Shown: positions 1 to 11,110 of the stretch, piece after piece
Numbering within the stretch: the stretch's first letter is position 1
How the letters are laid out: each line of letters starts with the position of its first letter
Program-made: the position numbers and the translations under genes
The notes under the pieces: model-generated
The model's database searches: none
The model's input: the letters and a program-made list of their open reading frames with translations, nothing else
Told to the model about the DNA's origin: nothing
Assembly: GCA_030267565.1 (NCBI GenBank)
Contig: BRXU01000004.1
Location: forward strand, 915,501 to 979,500
Length of the DNA stretch: 64,000 bases
Direction of reading: 5' to 3'
Origin: Pleodorina starrii
Taxonomy: Eukaryota > Chlorophyta > Chlorophyceae > Chlamydomonadales > Volvocaceae

Positions 1-508
1 GTTCGTTCTATTTCTGTCGGTACCCGCCGCCTCTGGCTGGCGGTCGATCGGTTTTGCGAAGGACTGCCGCTTGCTGTCCATCCATGATCGATAATGGCAT
101 CTGATGGCAGCTTCTCTAGAAAGCCGCCCCGGTTTCCCTCCGCCGTTCTTTTGGTCAGCGCGCGCGGCCGTCCTCGGGGCTTCTGGGGCGAGGCAGGGGG
201 GTCCAGTAGATGGTGGCCCACGCATGTAGCCCCGTACGTCGGGTATGTAGGCGGCGAGGTCTCGCTGTCGCTGATAGGGCGGGGAGGCTTGTCGTGTGCA
301 ATGATGAATTCCCTCGTGGTCGCGGGTGTTTGTGCTTTCCTTATTACGGGATGCATTACTCGTTCCTGCCTGAATAGCTCGTGCAGTCTGACCCGGTTAG
401 TTGGCGATGGGCTCTTCATTATTCTGCCTGTCGCCTTGGTCCGTTCCGATCCTGTGCACGGCCCGCCGCTGCGTGGCCCGCCCGCTGCGTGGTGGGTCTG
501 AATCCCGC

Positions 509-513
509 TGTAA
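509..513 (+). promoter_or_regulatory. Possible TGTAA poly(A) signal of an upstream gene
   Basis: TGTAA followed by an AT-rich stretch. In volvocine algae TGTAA is the usual poly(A) signal 10-20 bases before cleavage. The gene it would serve is outside the window, so this is inference. Confidence 0.3.
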
Positions 514-1151
514 TTAATAAACCATAAGCAAGTATAATTAAGGCGTGGCATGCCGTGCGGTGCATGATGAAACTACCATCTGCGATGCGAACAGATAGAA
601 CCGGTTGGATTGATACGTGTCACATCACCTGCTGCGCTACAGGCGCGTGTGTGGTGTGCACCTTCAATGTTAAATAAAGCCCAACGTCAAACCCTGGGCG
701 GGGTTACAGCGCTCCAGGCAGGGGCAGCCCCGCCGGTCGCAAAGCCGCATGCTGGCAGATATGCATATGACCTGCTCCCTGCCACTGCGTGCCGCCGCTT
801 CGTGGAGCGTACTGGTGGGAGGCGAGCGGCTCGTGTGACTCGCACACCGGGCTGTATTCACCTCCGCCGATCGTCGTTGCCAGGCACACCAGCTGCCGGC
901 GCTTTCCCCTGAGTCCTGAGCGACGGCGCCTGAACGAAGATATCGATTTGGCGAGGCTTATTAGGTGGACAGTGGTGAGCTATGGGCCTTGTAGCAACGC
1001 TGCTGCCCATGACGACGATCGACTTGCGAGCCCAGGGACACATGCATTCAGCAGCAGAGGCAACGAAACCGCGGCTTGCGGTTACAATTCGCCGTCATGG
1101 CATGAGCAATCGAGAAGCGCTAGTCGACTTCTTAGTCGTAAACAGGACAGA

Positions 1152-1240
1152 AAGGATAAACACGCCCCACAACCAGTCTGGAAATGCCCTGCCCTGGTCT
1201 TGAAGGATAAACATGCCCCACAACCAGTCTGAAAATGGGT
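1152..1240. repeat. Imperfect direct repeat, 51-base period
   Basis: A block of about 36 bases starting with aaggataaac at 1152 recurs at 1203 with two or three mismatches. It lies in noncoding DNA and no function is visible. Confidence 0.7.
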
Positions 1241-1785
1241 CCCCAACAATTTGCTCGGGCGCGCTTGGCGCGCGTAGAGAACCAGCGTTCGTTTCCGGTC
1301 GATCGGGATTGAAGCAGCTAGGAGCTAGCTTTGCAGCAAACTGCATTTTCACGCACTAAGTGCTAGGAGGAAGTGACCTAAACCGAACAAGCTCAAGGAT
1401 AACTGCACCAGCCAGCCCCTGCGCGGCACTGCGGCTGTGCGTCTGTGCCCCTCCAGCAGGTGAAACGGTCTCCTACCGGAAACTGTCAACACACCTCCGA
1501 AACCATAAAGCGTGTCTGCGGCTCTGCGCATGTGATGAGAGGCTGCAGCAGTTGCAACCGTTGCCAGTATGACAATCTATTGTTGGATCAACCGGTACTG
1601 CGGCATGACAAGCTAGAATGCCAAACGGTGCGCAAGGAGCCAGGACCCCCTTGTGTTTACGTTTTGCGTCTATTATATCGTTAAATGTAAAAACAATCAA
1701 TATCTCAAATGTAAGAAGTTCAGAAGCCAAGGGCTATTGAGTACAGGCGACGCCCATTTCCGCGGGAGAGGGCTCTATCTGCGCC

Positions 1786-4700
1786 ATGGCTCGGTCTCCA
1801 ACAATTGAATCACGATGCAACTCATGTATGACAAGCCTTATGGACAGAGTTGAACGCTCTGTCAAGTACCTGGAGCCCTTTCTCGTCGCCCTCGCCGTGG
1901 GACTCGTCCTGCTTGACGTCTTCACATTCTTCAAGTACGTGGTACCCGAGGTGCGAACGTGGGTGAGGCAAGAGGAGTCGCGGGCTAACACACGAGGAAC
2001 TTGCTTGAAAGCACAGCTGGCAGTGGCTTTGCGGGGCACACACCCCGTGCGTTCCCTCCGTATTGTGCCGTACCTGGACCGCACCAGCCCCGTGGTACTA
2101 GGGCTTCGCCCCAGCCCCGTGCATTTCGCACCAATACCTCTGCTTCGGCTATACTCACGACATCTGCTGTCGCAGCGATGCGGACAGCCGCCCTGCTGCC
2201 CGCATTGCTGCAGTGTGCTGACCGGGCAGTGTGGCATACCACACACGTGACCTCCCCTGCTCAGCCCACGCATGTGGCTGCCCCCAACAGCACCTTTCCT
2301 GGCAACATGAAGTGCACCTTCTCCCGGCGCTGCCCCTTTCCTCCCCCGGGAGCTTCGGCCCCAAGCCAAGCTGCCTCCATCCCACCCCGCCCCCACCTCT
2401 GCCTCCCCAGATTGTGCGGCAGTCCGGCAGGATTGTGGCTGCCGTACACATCGTTTGGTCGTTGTGGCTGTTATTCAACGTATTTTGGAACCAGATGCAC
2501 TGCACCTTCACCAGCCCGGGGAACACCCTGGAGGTTCACCAGGAGGTGGGGCCTTGAGGCTGCGGGGGAGGAGGGGCTGCCCTACTGCGGAAGCGGAGGC
2601 GGGCTTGGGTGGCATCGGCCCGCTGGGCCCCCAGTACAGCAAATATGGAGAGAGGGACTGCGAGACGGGTCTTTCTCTGGATGGAAAGAGAAGGTCCCGC
2701 TCGTAACGGCGCTGTTCCATCGCAACGGCGGCTCCCGCCACCCCATGCCCGCCAGTCAGCCAATCGCACCGGGAAGCGGAAACCCTCCCGGTACCAACCG
2801 GCGGTCTGGGCTGGCGCCCCGCTTTCCGCACGCCGCCAGACGGCAAGCCCGGGGGCACTGGCGCTGTGGCTGTGTGCACGACCCGGGGGGGCGCCCCGGA
2901 TGGAAAGACGGCCGCAGCGCACGTTACAGGGGGACAAACATTGAGGCGGGCGGGGGAAGTTGCATCGCAGCTCGCTTCGGTCTACCAGGCTGCGCCAACC
3001 AACCAACAAACCAACCAGGCGATTCGGCGTTCCGCTATAGCCTCCGGCGCTCAGCCCTCCCTGTCCCCGCACACGCCGTACACCCGTGCGCAGGCGCTGC
3101 AGCTAGCCATGTCGTACGACTGGCGCTGGTGTAAGAAGTGCAACCGCGGCAAGCCGCCGCTTGCGCACCATTGCAGCGTGTGTAATAGGTGGGTGGGTGG
3201 TGTGCGAGTGGTTGGGCGGGCGCGGCTAGGTGCGTGCGGGTGGGCTGTACATGAGCCCCGGATGCGTTGGCGGAGGGGCCAGAAGGCTTGGGGCTTACAC
3301 CGCGGCGTGGGTCGGTCATGGGGCCGGGAAAGAGAGGTTTTTGTTGGAGAGGTTTCGACGAAGCGGCGGGTCTGCGGCCGCGGATGCGTCCTGCAATTGA
3401 CCCATGGGTCAGCCCAGGAGCGCAATGCTGTACGGCAGGCAGCGTCAGGCAGCGGGGATCAGCGGCCTGCCCGCCGCCGCGTGCGGGCGGACTGCCGGTC
3501 CGGAGGGCCACGTGTGTTCCCAGGAGGGCAGCTTCTGCTTCGCGCCCAGCCGCCACCACCATGCCGCCCCTCGTCCGCGTGTCGTGGTCCTGCATACGCC
3601 AACCTGCTTTCGTTCCTTTTGCCGCTCGCAGATGCGTCCTCAAAATGGTGAGCGGATACCGTTGGGAAGACAAACGGATCCAGTTTGGATGGGGAACGGC
3701 CGGCCGGAAGTATTTGTGAGTGGTTTATGCCACCCTTCGGCCCAGCCCGCGGTGGCCGGCTCAGAGGGCAGGAGTTACAAGCCGTGGCGTCCATTCCCCA
3801 CCCCCCACCACGGCGTCCATTCTTCGGCCACCCCCTGAGGGGGGCGGCCGCCGGCACTGGCCCCGTTAAGTTGGCAGGGCCAAGTTGCGTCGCATTTGCC
3901 TCCTCGCGCTGTGCCCTGCCCACCTGATCCGTCTTGACCCGTGGGCCTGCAGCCAGCACCGGGCCGCTGTCCCTGCGCGCACCTGCCTCCCCCCCACCGC
4001 CGAGCGGCCTCCTCCTCCACCTCCACCTTACCCACTTACCCGCCTCTCCCTCTCCTCCCTCCCGCCCCCTCTCCTTTTCCTCCCGGCAGCGCTCCTGCGC
4101 GCTTCCTGCCACCCACCACCCCTCCCCCCACCCGCGTGCCGCTCCCGTCCTCCCCAAAGCCCTTGCCGCGCGACTCCCACCGGACTCTCTCGCCCTTCCC
4201 TCCCCCTTCCGCCGCCCCGCACACCGCCCCCCCCCCCGCCTCCTGCAACCCCGTCCATCCATCCGTCCATCCATCCGTCCATCCGTCCAGGACCACCACT
4301 GCGTCTGGATGGCCAACTGCGTCGGGTTCTACAACTACCGCTTCTTCCTGCTGTTCCTGTTCTACATGTGGGTCGGCTCGGCCTACTCGGCAGCGGTCTA
4401 CCTGCTGCACGTGCCGGGAGTACTCCGATTGGATGACCCGGGCTGGGAGGAGAACGGCTTCATGCCATTCTTCATGTAGGCCGGGCGGGGGCGGGGGTTG
4501 GCGGGCGAGGGGCCATTCGGGGCGCCATTGGGGGTCAGGAAGGCCAGGAGACAGGACAGTTGGTTCAAAAGGGCGGCGCACCGCAGCGCAGCGCAGCGCG
4601 GGAACATTGTTTCGGGCTCAGGGAGGTCCCCCCTTTGAGAGGAGCCTCGCGGCGCGGGGCCCGCGTTGCCCGCAGGCTGTGAGGCGCCGTTCTTTTGAGG

Positions 4701-6021
4701 CAAAGGCGCAAGAAATGTTGTAGCGTCGGCTAGAAGGGAGGGTTACGGGAGGGACGGGCTTTGTTCGGTATCCCGACGACGCGGCGCCGAACGATGCCGT
4801 CACGCGCCTGCACAGCGCGCCGCGGAGCGCAACCTCCGGAGTCCGATCCGGCCGTTGGATCTGATCCTCTCCCACCCTTGGTTAGGCCCCAGTTGCGTTT
4901 GGTACGTCCTGCTGCGCCTGCTCGCCCGGGTCGCCTCGGTTACTTGGCCACGCTCCTTCTCTCCTATCCCACCCCGGTCACCCCTTCTCTCGACTTCTCT
5001 CTTCCCTCCTCTCATGTCCTCTGCTCCCCATCGCCCTCTTTCCACCCTTTCTCCCCGTTTCCCCCCCGCCCCCCGACTCCGGACTATACGTGGATACCCC
5101 CCCCCGCCGCCGCCCCCCGGCCAGGTTTGTGCTGTCCAGCTCCATCTGGCTGGCCATTTCCCTGCTGTTCGGGTGGCACGTGTGGCTGGTGCTGACGGGG
5201 CAGGGCACCATAGACTACCTGGACAACTCCAGCCGGGCGGCGGAGGCGCGCGCGGCGGGGCGGCGCTGGGTCAACCCCTACCACCTGGGCCCGGTGGCTA
5301 ACTGGATGGAGACGTTCGACGTGTGGGGGCGGTGGTGGTGGATTGCATGGGTGCTGCCCACGCGGCGGCGCAAGCTGGGCAACGGGTACGACCTCAAAAA
5401 GGTAGGTGCGCCGGGTATGGCGTGCGCCTAGTGAAGAGGTGGTGGTGGCTCAGCGCGCTGCGTTGGCGGGCGGGGGGCCGCTTGCTCGCGTGCTGCCGTT
5501 AGCGGGCGCCCCTAGGGTCGCAAGACGGCTCTCAGCGACCGGATGGCAAGTCGGGGAGGGGGACCAGGTGGTGTCGGGGAGGGGGAGGTGCAGGGAGGTG
5601 TCGGGAGGGGGTGGTGTCGGGAGGTGTCGGGAGGGGGAGGTGTAGGGAGGGGGAGGGATGAACGCGCACACGGGGCAGCCTCTGCTGGCAGCGATTGCAC
5701 ACCGTGTGCGTGGGGCGACTGGGGCTGCCGCACCCGCGCCGGGGGAAAGGGTTGTTTGCGGGCCGCCAACCTCAGTTTTCTGCTCGTGCGAACGCATGGC
5801 GCTTAGGGGAGGCACGCCGCCGCCGTGGATTGTCCGGCTGCGCCCAGGTACACGCGCGCGTGCGCTGTGAGAAACGTTTGAAGGGTTACATGACAACGGG
5901 CCGCACGCCACGCCGCTGACGAATGCCGCCCCCGGGGGGTTGGGTGCATGTGGTGTGGCGCTGTCCCTCGCAGGTCGACCTGACGGACCTTTCGGACGCG
6001 GCTGTGATGCAGGCTATATAG
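1786..6021 (+). CDS. DHHC-type protein S-acyltransferase (palmitoyltransferase)
   Basis: Integral membrane enzyme that transfers a fatty acyl group from acyl-CoA to cysteines of target proteins. Model: exons 1786-1950 (donor could also be 1963), 2411-2545, 3094-3188, 3632-3647, 4291-4475, 5125-5401, 5974-6021, giving about 306 residues. All phases agree. The zinc-finger core is complete: CKKC (residues 113-116), HHCSVC (125-130), CVLKM, then DHHC (138-141) starting exactly at exon 5, with the following NC..N block (ANCVGFYNY). Four membrane segments are visible, two before the finger (about 30-53 and 62-82) and two after it. The NPYHLGPVANW block matches the NPY..G...NW motif after the last membrane helix, but the TTxE motif is weak (GTID). 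Exon 4 is only 16 bases. The start ATG gives a polar N-terminus before the first helix. Family identity is firm; the substrate is unknown. Confidence 0.93.
3632..3647 (+). other. 16-base microexon of the DHHC gene
   Basis: This exon lies between acceptor ctcgcag and donor gtgagc. It carries one base completing an Arg codon and then Cys-Val-Leu-Lys-Met. Phase 2 in and phase 0 out fit both neighbours, and the residues fill the conserved gap between CSVCNR and DHHC. Skipping it would shift the frame and destroy the zinc finger. Confidence 0.88.
4250..4290 (+). repeat. CCAT/CCGT tetranucleotide repeat at a splice acceptor
   Basis: About ten units of ccat and ccgt run straight into the cag acceptor of the exon that encodes DHHC. 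They probably serve as the pyrimidine-rich tract of that intron. Confidence 0.7.
5565..5660 (+). repeat. GGGAGGTGTC-type minisatellite in the last DHHC intron
   Basis: Variants of gggaggtgtcg and gggaggtgtaggg are repeated several times in tandem within the 572-base intron 5402-5973. The tract is G-rich on the sense strand. Confidence 0.7.
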
Positions 6022-6999
6022 ATGAACTGGATGTCCGCAGCAGCGTGTCGATGTGCTTATGCGTGAAGTGACGGAGTTGGTTGGATTCCACAGTTAGCTT
6101 GAGCGTGGGGGAGCAGGCATAGCGCCTGGTCCGCTGTGCCTTTTCCGACCGCTGGGTAGCCGTGGCACGTGGGCTACGTGCGATGGCCGGGCTTCGCGGA
6201 CATGCGGAACGTCACGGCTTGGGCCGGGACGTGGGGTGGGGGCCGGGGTTATAGAGCCAGTTCTGTTGGCGTCAGTCAGAGTCAGGACGGGAGGTACGCG
6301 GTTGAGTTTAAGGCGTGTTTATGAAACACTGGCTCCCGCGGGCAGCGTTCTTCGTGTTTTACAAACCGTGTCGCCTCGCGGGCAGCGTTCTTCGTGTTTT
6401 ACAAACCGAATGATCAGTAAGCGTCTCGATACCGTCAGCGTGCCCTGGCCGGGCGTGCCCTCAGGCCGACCACCACCAGCCCTACCCTGGGACATGTTGG
6501 TACTTGAACATCAAGGACTGGGGGGTTCCTTCTTCCTGAGGCTAGAGCCGTCGGCGGTGATACAGGACCGTTGTGTTGAACTTTAGGATCATAACTAATT
6601 AAATCCCAAGAACAATTTGGAAACGGTATTACCACATACACTAGATGGCGCACAGAATTAGCGCTGTCGCTAATCAGCATGCAGTCACGCAAAGCCTGAA
6701 CATGTTCTAACAAATGCCGAATCATTAGCGAGTGTGGACGCACAATGCCGTTCAGTTCTGATGATGGCTGCAGTCTTTTTAGGAAAGGGGCTTTCTCGTA
6801 CCAACTTCTCTGCACAGGTCCGCTCCAGGGCCCGATGTCGTTCCAAGAGTTTTCCCATTTTAATGAGGCCAGCATTTGTATTGTGTTCTATACATATACA
6901 GATTGTAGGCCAAGTCTTATAATTGGACAACAACTTGTTTTCGTTCGCACTGAGCACTGAGTCCTCGTGCAGCAACCTGACTTCCCTTCCCCCCGGGGC
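6022..6999. other. Intergenic region between the DHHC and coiled-coil genes
   Basis: It probably holds the 3' untranslated region of the DHHC gene and the promoter of the next gene. No TGTAA is obvious after the DHHC stop. A tandem repeat lies at 6337-6408. An in-frame TGA at 6958-6960 closes the reading frame upstream of the next start. Confidence 0.5.
6337..6408. repeat. Tandem repeat, 40-base period, two copies of 32 bases
   Basis: A 32-base block starting cgcgggcagc and ending ttacaaaccg occurs at 6337-6368 and again, identical, at 6377-6408. It is noncoding. Each copy contains TTACA, which is the poly(A) signal on the minus strand. Confidence 0.85.
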
Positions 7000-8603
7000 A
7001 TGGCCATAGACATTCTCCGGATGGACGCGAATCATCAGTATGCATCCCACTATGGGACAGGCGCCGATTACGGAGCCTTCCACGGCTATAACCCGTATGC
7101 TGTTCAGACTCAGATGCCTTCGCACCGAGGTCCGCCTCTGCATGCGCGTCAAACGCATGGCTACTTTGGCGGTGGCTACGGGCGTCCACATCACATGTTC
7201 AAGTCCTCCAGCTTTAGCCAGGGAGGTAGGGTCTCGAAGAGAAAGTTTGAGGCGTTCAACCAGCACCCGCAAGGCGCTCCCTCCCTACATCAACTTCGGG
7301 ATGACAACCTGAAGAAGACGAGACGCCATTTCCAAGGTATCCGGTCATTGCGTCCGGTGTTTCGCTCTGCTTTTGTATGGAGGAGGGACCCCATGCTGAG
7401 TGAGTCCGCGTCGGACCCTTTTGTCCAACAAGGTTCTTTCGACTCGGCCGCATCAACGCCGCGGATTGCGCCTCGGGCTCCCGACAATCGCCATGGCTTC
7501 CTATTATCCGCCGGTGAGTTGCTGGTCTTTGGGCTTCGGTGTGCGTCTGCCATGGAGTCAGGACGAAGGGTCACTTCGCCTGCTGATGCCTTGTTTTCTT
7601 GTAACTCTTGTCCATTCATGGGGGCGTTAGCGTTAGATAGTCTTGGGACGCTTGTCATCCTGCTTGTAATTCTGCTTGTTTTTTCTTTGCGTTCTTTTGT
7701 GGTATGCCTGTGGTATTGAAGTCTTGCTTTATGTCATACCGATATTCTTGCAGGCTCTGGGACGCTACCGTCGGTCTCCGAAGGTTTTCGGCAAGGGGCT
7801 TTGCATACCATCACGCCAAGCGCCGTTCCAGGCGGCGAGGAGCAGCTGTGGAAGAACAGCTATGGTAACGCCGACAAGGAAGCTGTGCAGCTAGCGGCTG
7901 CAGGTGCGTTCGATTTGCTTACGAGTGGGTGGGCTTGCACATTCCGCATGTCCGTCGGGGAAGCACTACAAGTCAATGATTAGACTGGTTCATAAGACTG
8001 GTTCATGGTCCCTGGTTTCGCCTTTTCCTCGATGTATTGGCTGGGTATGCATGAAGTAGCTAGGCGTTACTTGTGAGCTTCACTTCGTTACCGTTTCGTT
8101 GCCGTTTCGTTGCGACTTGCAACTGTTTACCTGCTCCGTGTTAGCGTACTTCCGAACTGCTAGTCGAACTACGACAAGGCCTTCGGCGCTTATGCTTACC
8201 GCCTTTCCTCTGTCACTACATATTCCCTGCAGCCGGCCTCGACTTCCTGGGGTCTTTCTACGACGAAGGCGCTGGCGCCGCGGCGGATGACGACTTTCAC
8301 GTGGGGGACCGAGATTCGGACGCGGAAGACAAGGGGGGCGTAGGGGCTGACGCACAGGAAGCTCAAGAACCACCGCACACGTTAGATGAGGAAGCGTCGT
8401 TCCCGCCGCAAGCCAAGCGTAAGCTCGCCTCGCAGGCCGCGTACATAGCTCAGCTGGAGGAGCAGGCCCTCAACATGAAGGAGCGTATTTTCCTACTGGA
8501 GCAGCAGTTGGCGGAGGCGCAGCGCTTGCACGGGGCGTCACCGTCTGGGCACAGCGACGACACGGACGACACTGGCGACGAGGCAACGACGTCCTCGGAT
8601 TAG
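7000..8603 (+). CDS. Unrecognised protein with C-terminal coiled coil
   Basis: Exons 7000-7513, 7754-7903 and 8233-8603 join in phase (both introns phase 1) to give 344 residues. The start ATG follows an in-frame TGA at 6958; an alternative start is the Met at 7021. The first 60 residues are rich in His, Tyr and Gly (GYFGGGYGRPHH), suggesting a disordered or RNA-binding-like segment, followed by a basic stretch SKRKF. The middle is Ser/Pro-rich. The last exon has an acidic patch (AAADDDF), then a basic run AKRKLASQ leading into a heptad coiled coil (about residues 285-320, QLEEQALNMKERIFLLEQQL), and an acidic Ser/Asp/Thr tail. A leucine-zipper regulator is possible but the basic region does not match bZIP, so I assign no function. 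A TGTAA signal follows at 8631. Confidence 0.78.
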
Positions 8604-8630
8604 TCGTGCAGCATGACGGTGTATGTTAGG

Positions 8631-8635
8631 TGTAA
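8631..8635 (+). promoter_or_regulatory. TGTAA poly(A) signal of the coiled-coil gene
   Basis: TGTAA 28 bases after the TAG stop. This is an unusually short but plausible 3' untranslated region, and supports the gene ending here. Confidence 0.6.
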
Positions 8636-8649
8636 AGTACGGTATCGTT

Positions 8650-10860
8650 CAAGACAAATGCTTTTTTGATGCGTGGAGGGGCCCGGGTGCGGTGAGATGT
8701 GCCTTGGTGCTCTGCGATCAAGGCACGGCTTCATTTCATTGATGTGCTACTACCAAACTGCGTGTTCTTTTTTTCTGCATCCATCGCTTTCCCGCGTTGC
8801 CGGTTTGCTTTTGCAGCCGCCCTCGAAATGCTGGCGCTGGTTGCGCGGGCCAAGCACCTGCGCGCGTGCCGTGGTGGTGGAGCCCCACCAACCCACGCCA
8901 ACACGGCTATTGGCAAAGGTAAGCACCCGCAGCGAGGGAAACTGTTGATATGCGTATCCTGGCTGGTACGCGCAACAGCACCTCAATCGCGGTGTGCACC
9001 TCTTTGGGCCTATGCTGCACAGCAGGTCGGCAACGGCTGCGAAGTCACGAGCTCCGCCGCTGAGGGGAATGTCTCGTTTCGGCTCGGCATGGTTTGGATC
9101 ATCCTGCATGTCTAAAGAAGGCACTCAGGTTCCCTGGCTTCCTGCAACCAGCGGGTAGGACCGGGCTGTACAAAAGTTGTATCGCGCGCATTTACAGAGA
9201 CGAGCATTGACTGAACTAATGCCTACCTATTCCAGCGCATATATTTGGTGTTGGATCCGGGGAGCAAATGGTTCTGCAGTCATCATAAACAGTTGCTTGT
9301 GATGACCCAGGTTCTCGAGCCGGCCCGCCTGGCGGGTGCTCCAGTAAGGTGTTGTGTTTAAGTGGATCTCCGGACGACACGGCGCATATGTACGAAGCTA
9401 CCATGTAAGCCTTGGTACTTATTCATGCCCAGACTGCAACTGCTGTGTAAATTGGATTACACTCTGCTGCCCATGCCGTACTGTGAATGGGTGTTCAGGC
9501 AGTTGCAAATAAGCCGAAGATTTTAGGTGAAGAGCGGCGGTGTTGCAAACACTAAGGGTCAGAAAATGAGAGAGGGTGGCTGATCTATGGTCCAGGTTGT
9601 CGTACTGGGGTAAGCGCGTAGATTGCGGCTTGTCATGCTGCGTACACTTCGTTCTAGTAGCGCATGCGGTGGATGAGTGCCTAGAACAGGGGCGCTTTCG
9701 CCCGCGGAGAACGCAAGAGACTTGCTGCAGAAAATACGTAGAATAAATTGCCTTGAGCAGATCCAGTGCATGGTTGGCAAATGTATCGACGGGATCGTGC
9801 AGGTTCATACATTAGGCTAGAACGAGACTGGCCAGGTTTTCCCTGTTACCTGCTCTTCTGCCTTATGAGCCGCAGGTACAAACAACGGAGGCGCCTGCCC
9901 TTGTCATTACGTGGGGCCTAGGGGACCGGAACCCTTCTCACGGGAGGAGAGATCTAGCGCCACGGTGACGTGATGCAGTTTGACCTGAACGTTCGCGCAG
10001 TGTCCTGGTCGTGACGTTGAAACCCCTAGCCCCTTGATGGCAGCTAATCATCATGCGAATCGTGACAGTGAGATCCTGACCTGTTGTAGTGCGTGGTGAA
10101 GCTGGTGGTATCGGCATGTATGCAGTGGTGATTACGTGGCTGTAAGCAGGGTTATTCGAAGATGCTGCATCGGCGGGCGATCGGAAGGAGTGCTCGTGCA
10201 GGTCGACATTTGTCCCGCTCTTCCTACAGTGTTAAGACACGCCTATCCGTCAGGACAAAATCTAGCCTTTTCCGGCTGGCTGACAACGGTCGCTGTGTAA
10301 CGTTGCGCAGATCTTTCGATGACTATTGCGGATTTTGGCAGATTGGTGTGAAGCACTTGCGTGCGGACACAAGCTGGGCATCAGAAACTGTCTGCAGTAC
10401 CTGTTCATCGACCGATGTGCTGTACGTCGAGCGATGCCGTCAGCTGCGTACGACTGCAGTTGCTAGGTTTTTGCCATGGAGACATGTTTCTGCTGACGGA
10501 CATGAGCCTCGGGTCATTTGCAGGTTTGTAATACTGCATTGGCTGCAATTAAGATGTGAAAGTGAATTGACAAGGAGTAGGTATGAAGGTCTGTGCTGCT
10601 CATGAATAAAATGATCTACCGGATTTTGCTCCTGTGAACTGCAGATCTGGCAGTAATGTTGGGGAATTCCTTCAAGCTCCTGCGTGATCATCAGGCGTAA
10701 TCAGTATTGTCGTATCTTACCAGGATCGTACACCAGATAGGTCCTGTGAATAACGTACTGCTCTATACGCTCAAAGTGGAATCAGATTTCAGTTCTTCCT
10801 AAGCGACGGTCTGGCCTCACGATATTCAAACCAGAAACGAGTAGAAACTTGTACCCAAAT
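8650..10860. other. Intergenic region, no firm gene
   Basis: The region is less GC-rich than the genes. The only exon-like piece is 8817-8918: a pyrimidine-rich acceptor ttttgcag, a 34-codon open stretch (ALEMLALVARAKHLRAC) and a good donor gtaagc, phase 1 on both sides. I find no partner exons. The rest shows scattered open frames without conserved blocks. Confidence 0.4.
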
Positions 10861-10867
10861 ACCATGA

Positions 10868-10872
10868 TTACA
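10868..10872 (-). promoter_or_regulatory. Probable poly(A) signal of dehydrogenase copy 1
   Basis: TGTAA on the minus strand (TTACA on plus), about 240 bases after the stop codon at 11111-11113. This is a normal distance for a green-algal 3' untranslated region. Confidence 0.45.
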
Positions 10873-11110
10873 GGGTACAAAGCGCAACATGTAGTTCATT
10901 TGACTGGAGCCCACTGTAACACAACAGCACGTGCGCGGGTGCAACATCCTCTTTTCCTCAACTCGAAAGGTGCCCGACCTGCAGTAAACCTCGCCATACA
11001 CAGCACGCCGACCTGTTCACCATCTGGCCACTGGAGGGCTTATTTAAATCTGTGACAGACCCTGCCCCACGGGCATCGCACACGCCGCTGTGCCGCTCGC
11101 TGCAAACCCC

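Larger units (their letters stand above)
1..1785. other. Intergenic region, no supported gene
   Basis: I see no coding block with conserved residues or a consistent splice pattern here. The first 500 bases may be the 3' untranslated end of a plus-strand gene lying to the left: a TGTAA poly(A)-type signal sits at 509-513, followed by AT-rich DNA. Two further TGTAA motifs lie at 1686-1690 and 1710-1714, shortly before the first gene. A direct repeat with a 51-base period lies around 1152-1240. Confidence 0.4.

Noticed and set aside
94..501. Open frame of 135 codons at the left edge
   Set aside because: No domain, no splice context, and a TGTAA just after it suggests untranslated 3' DNA.
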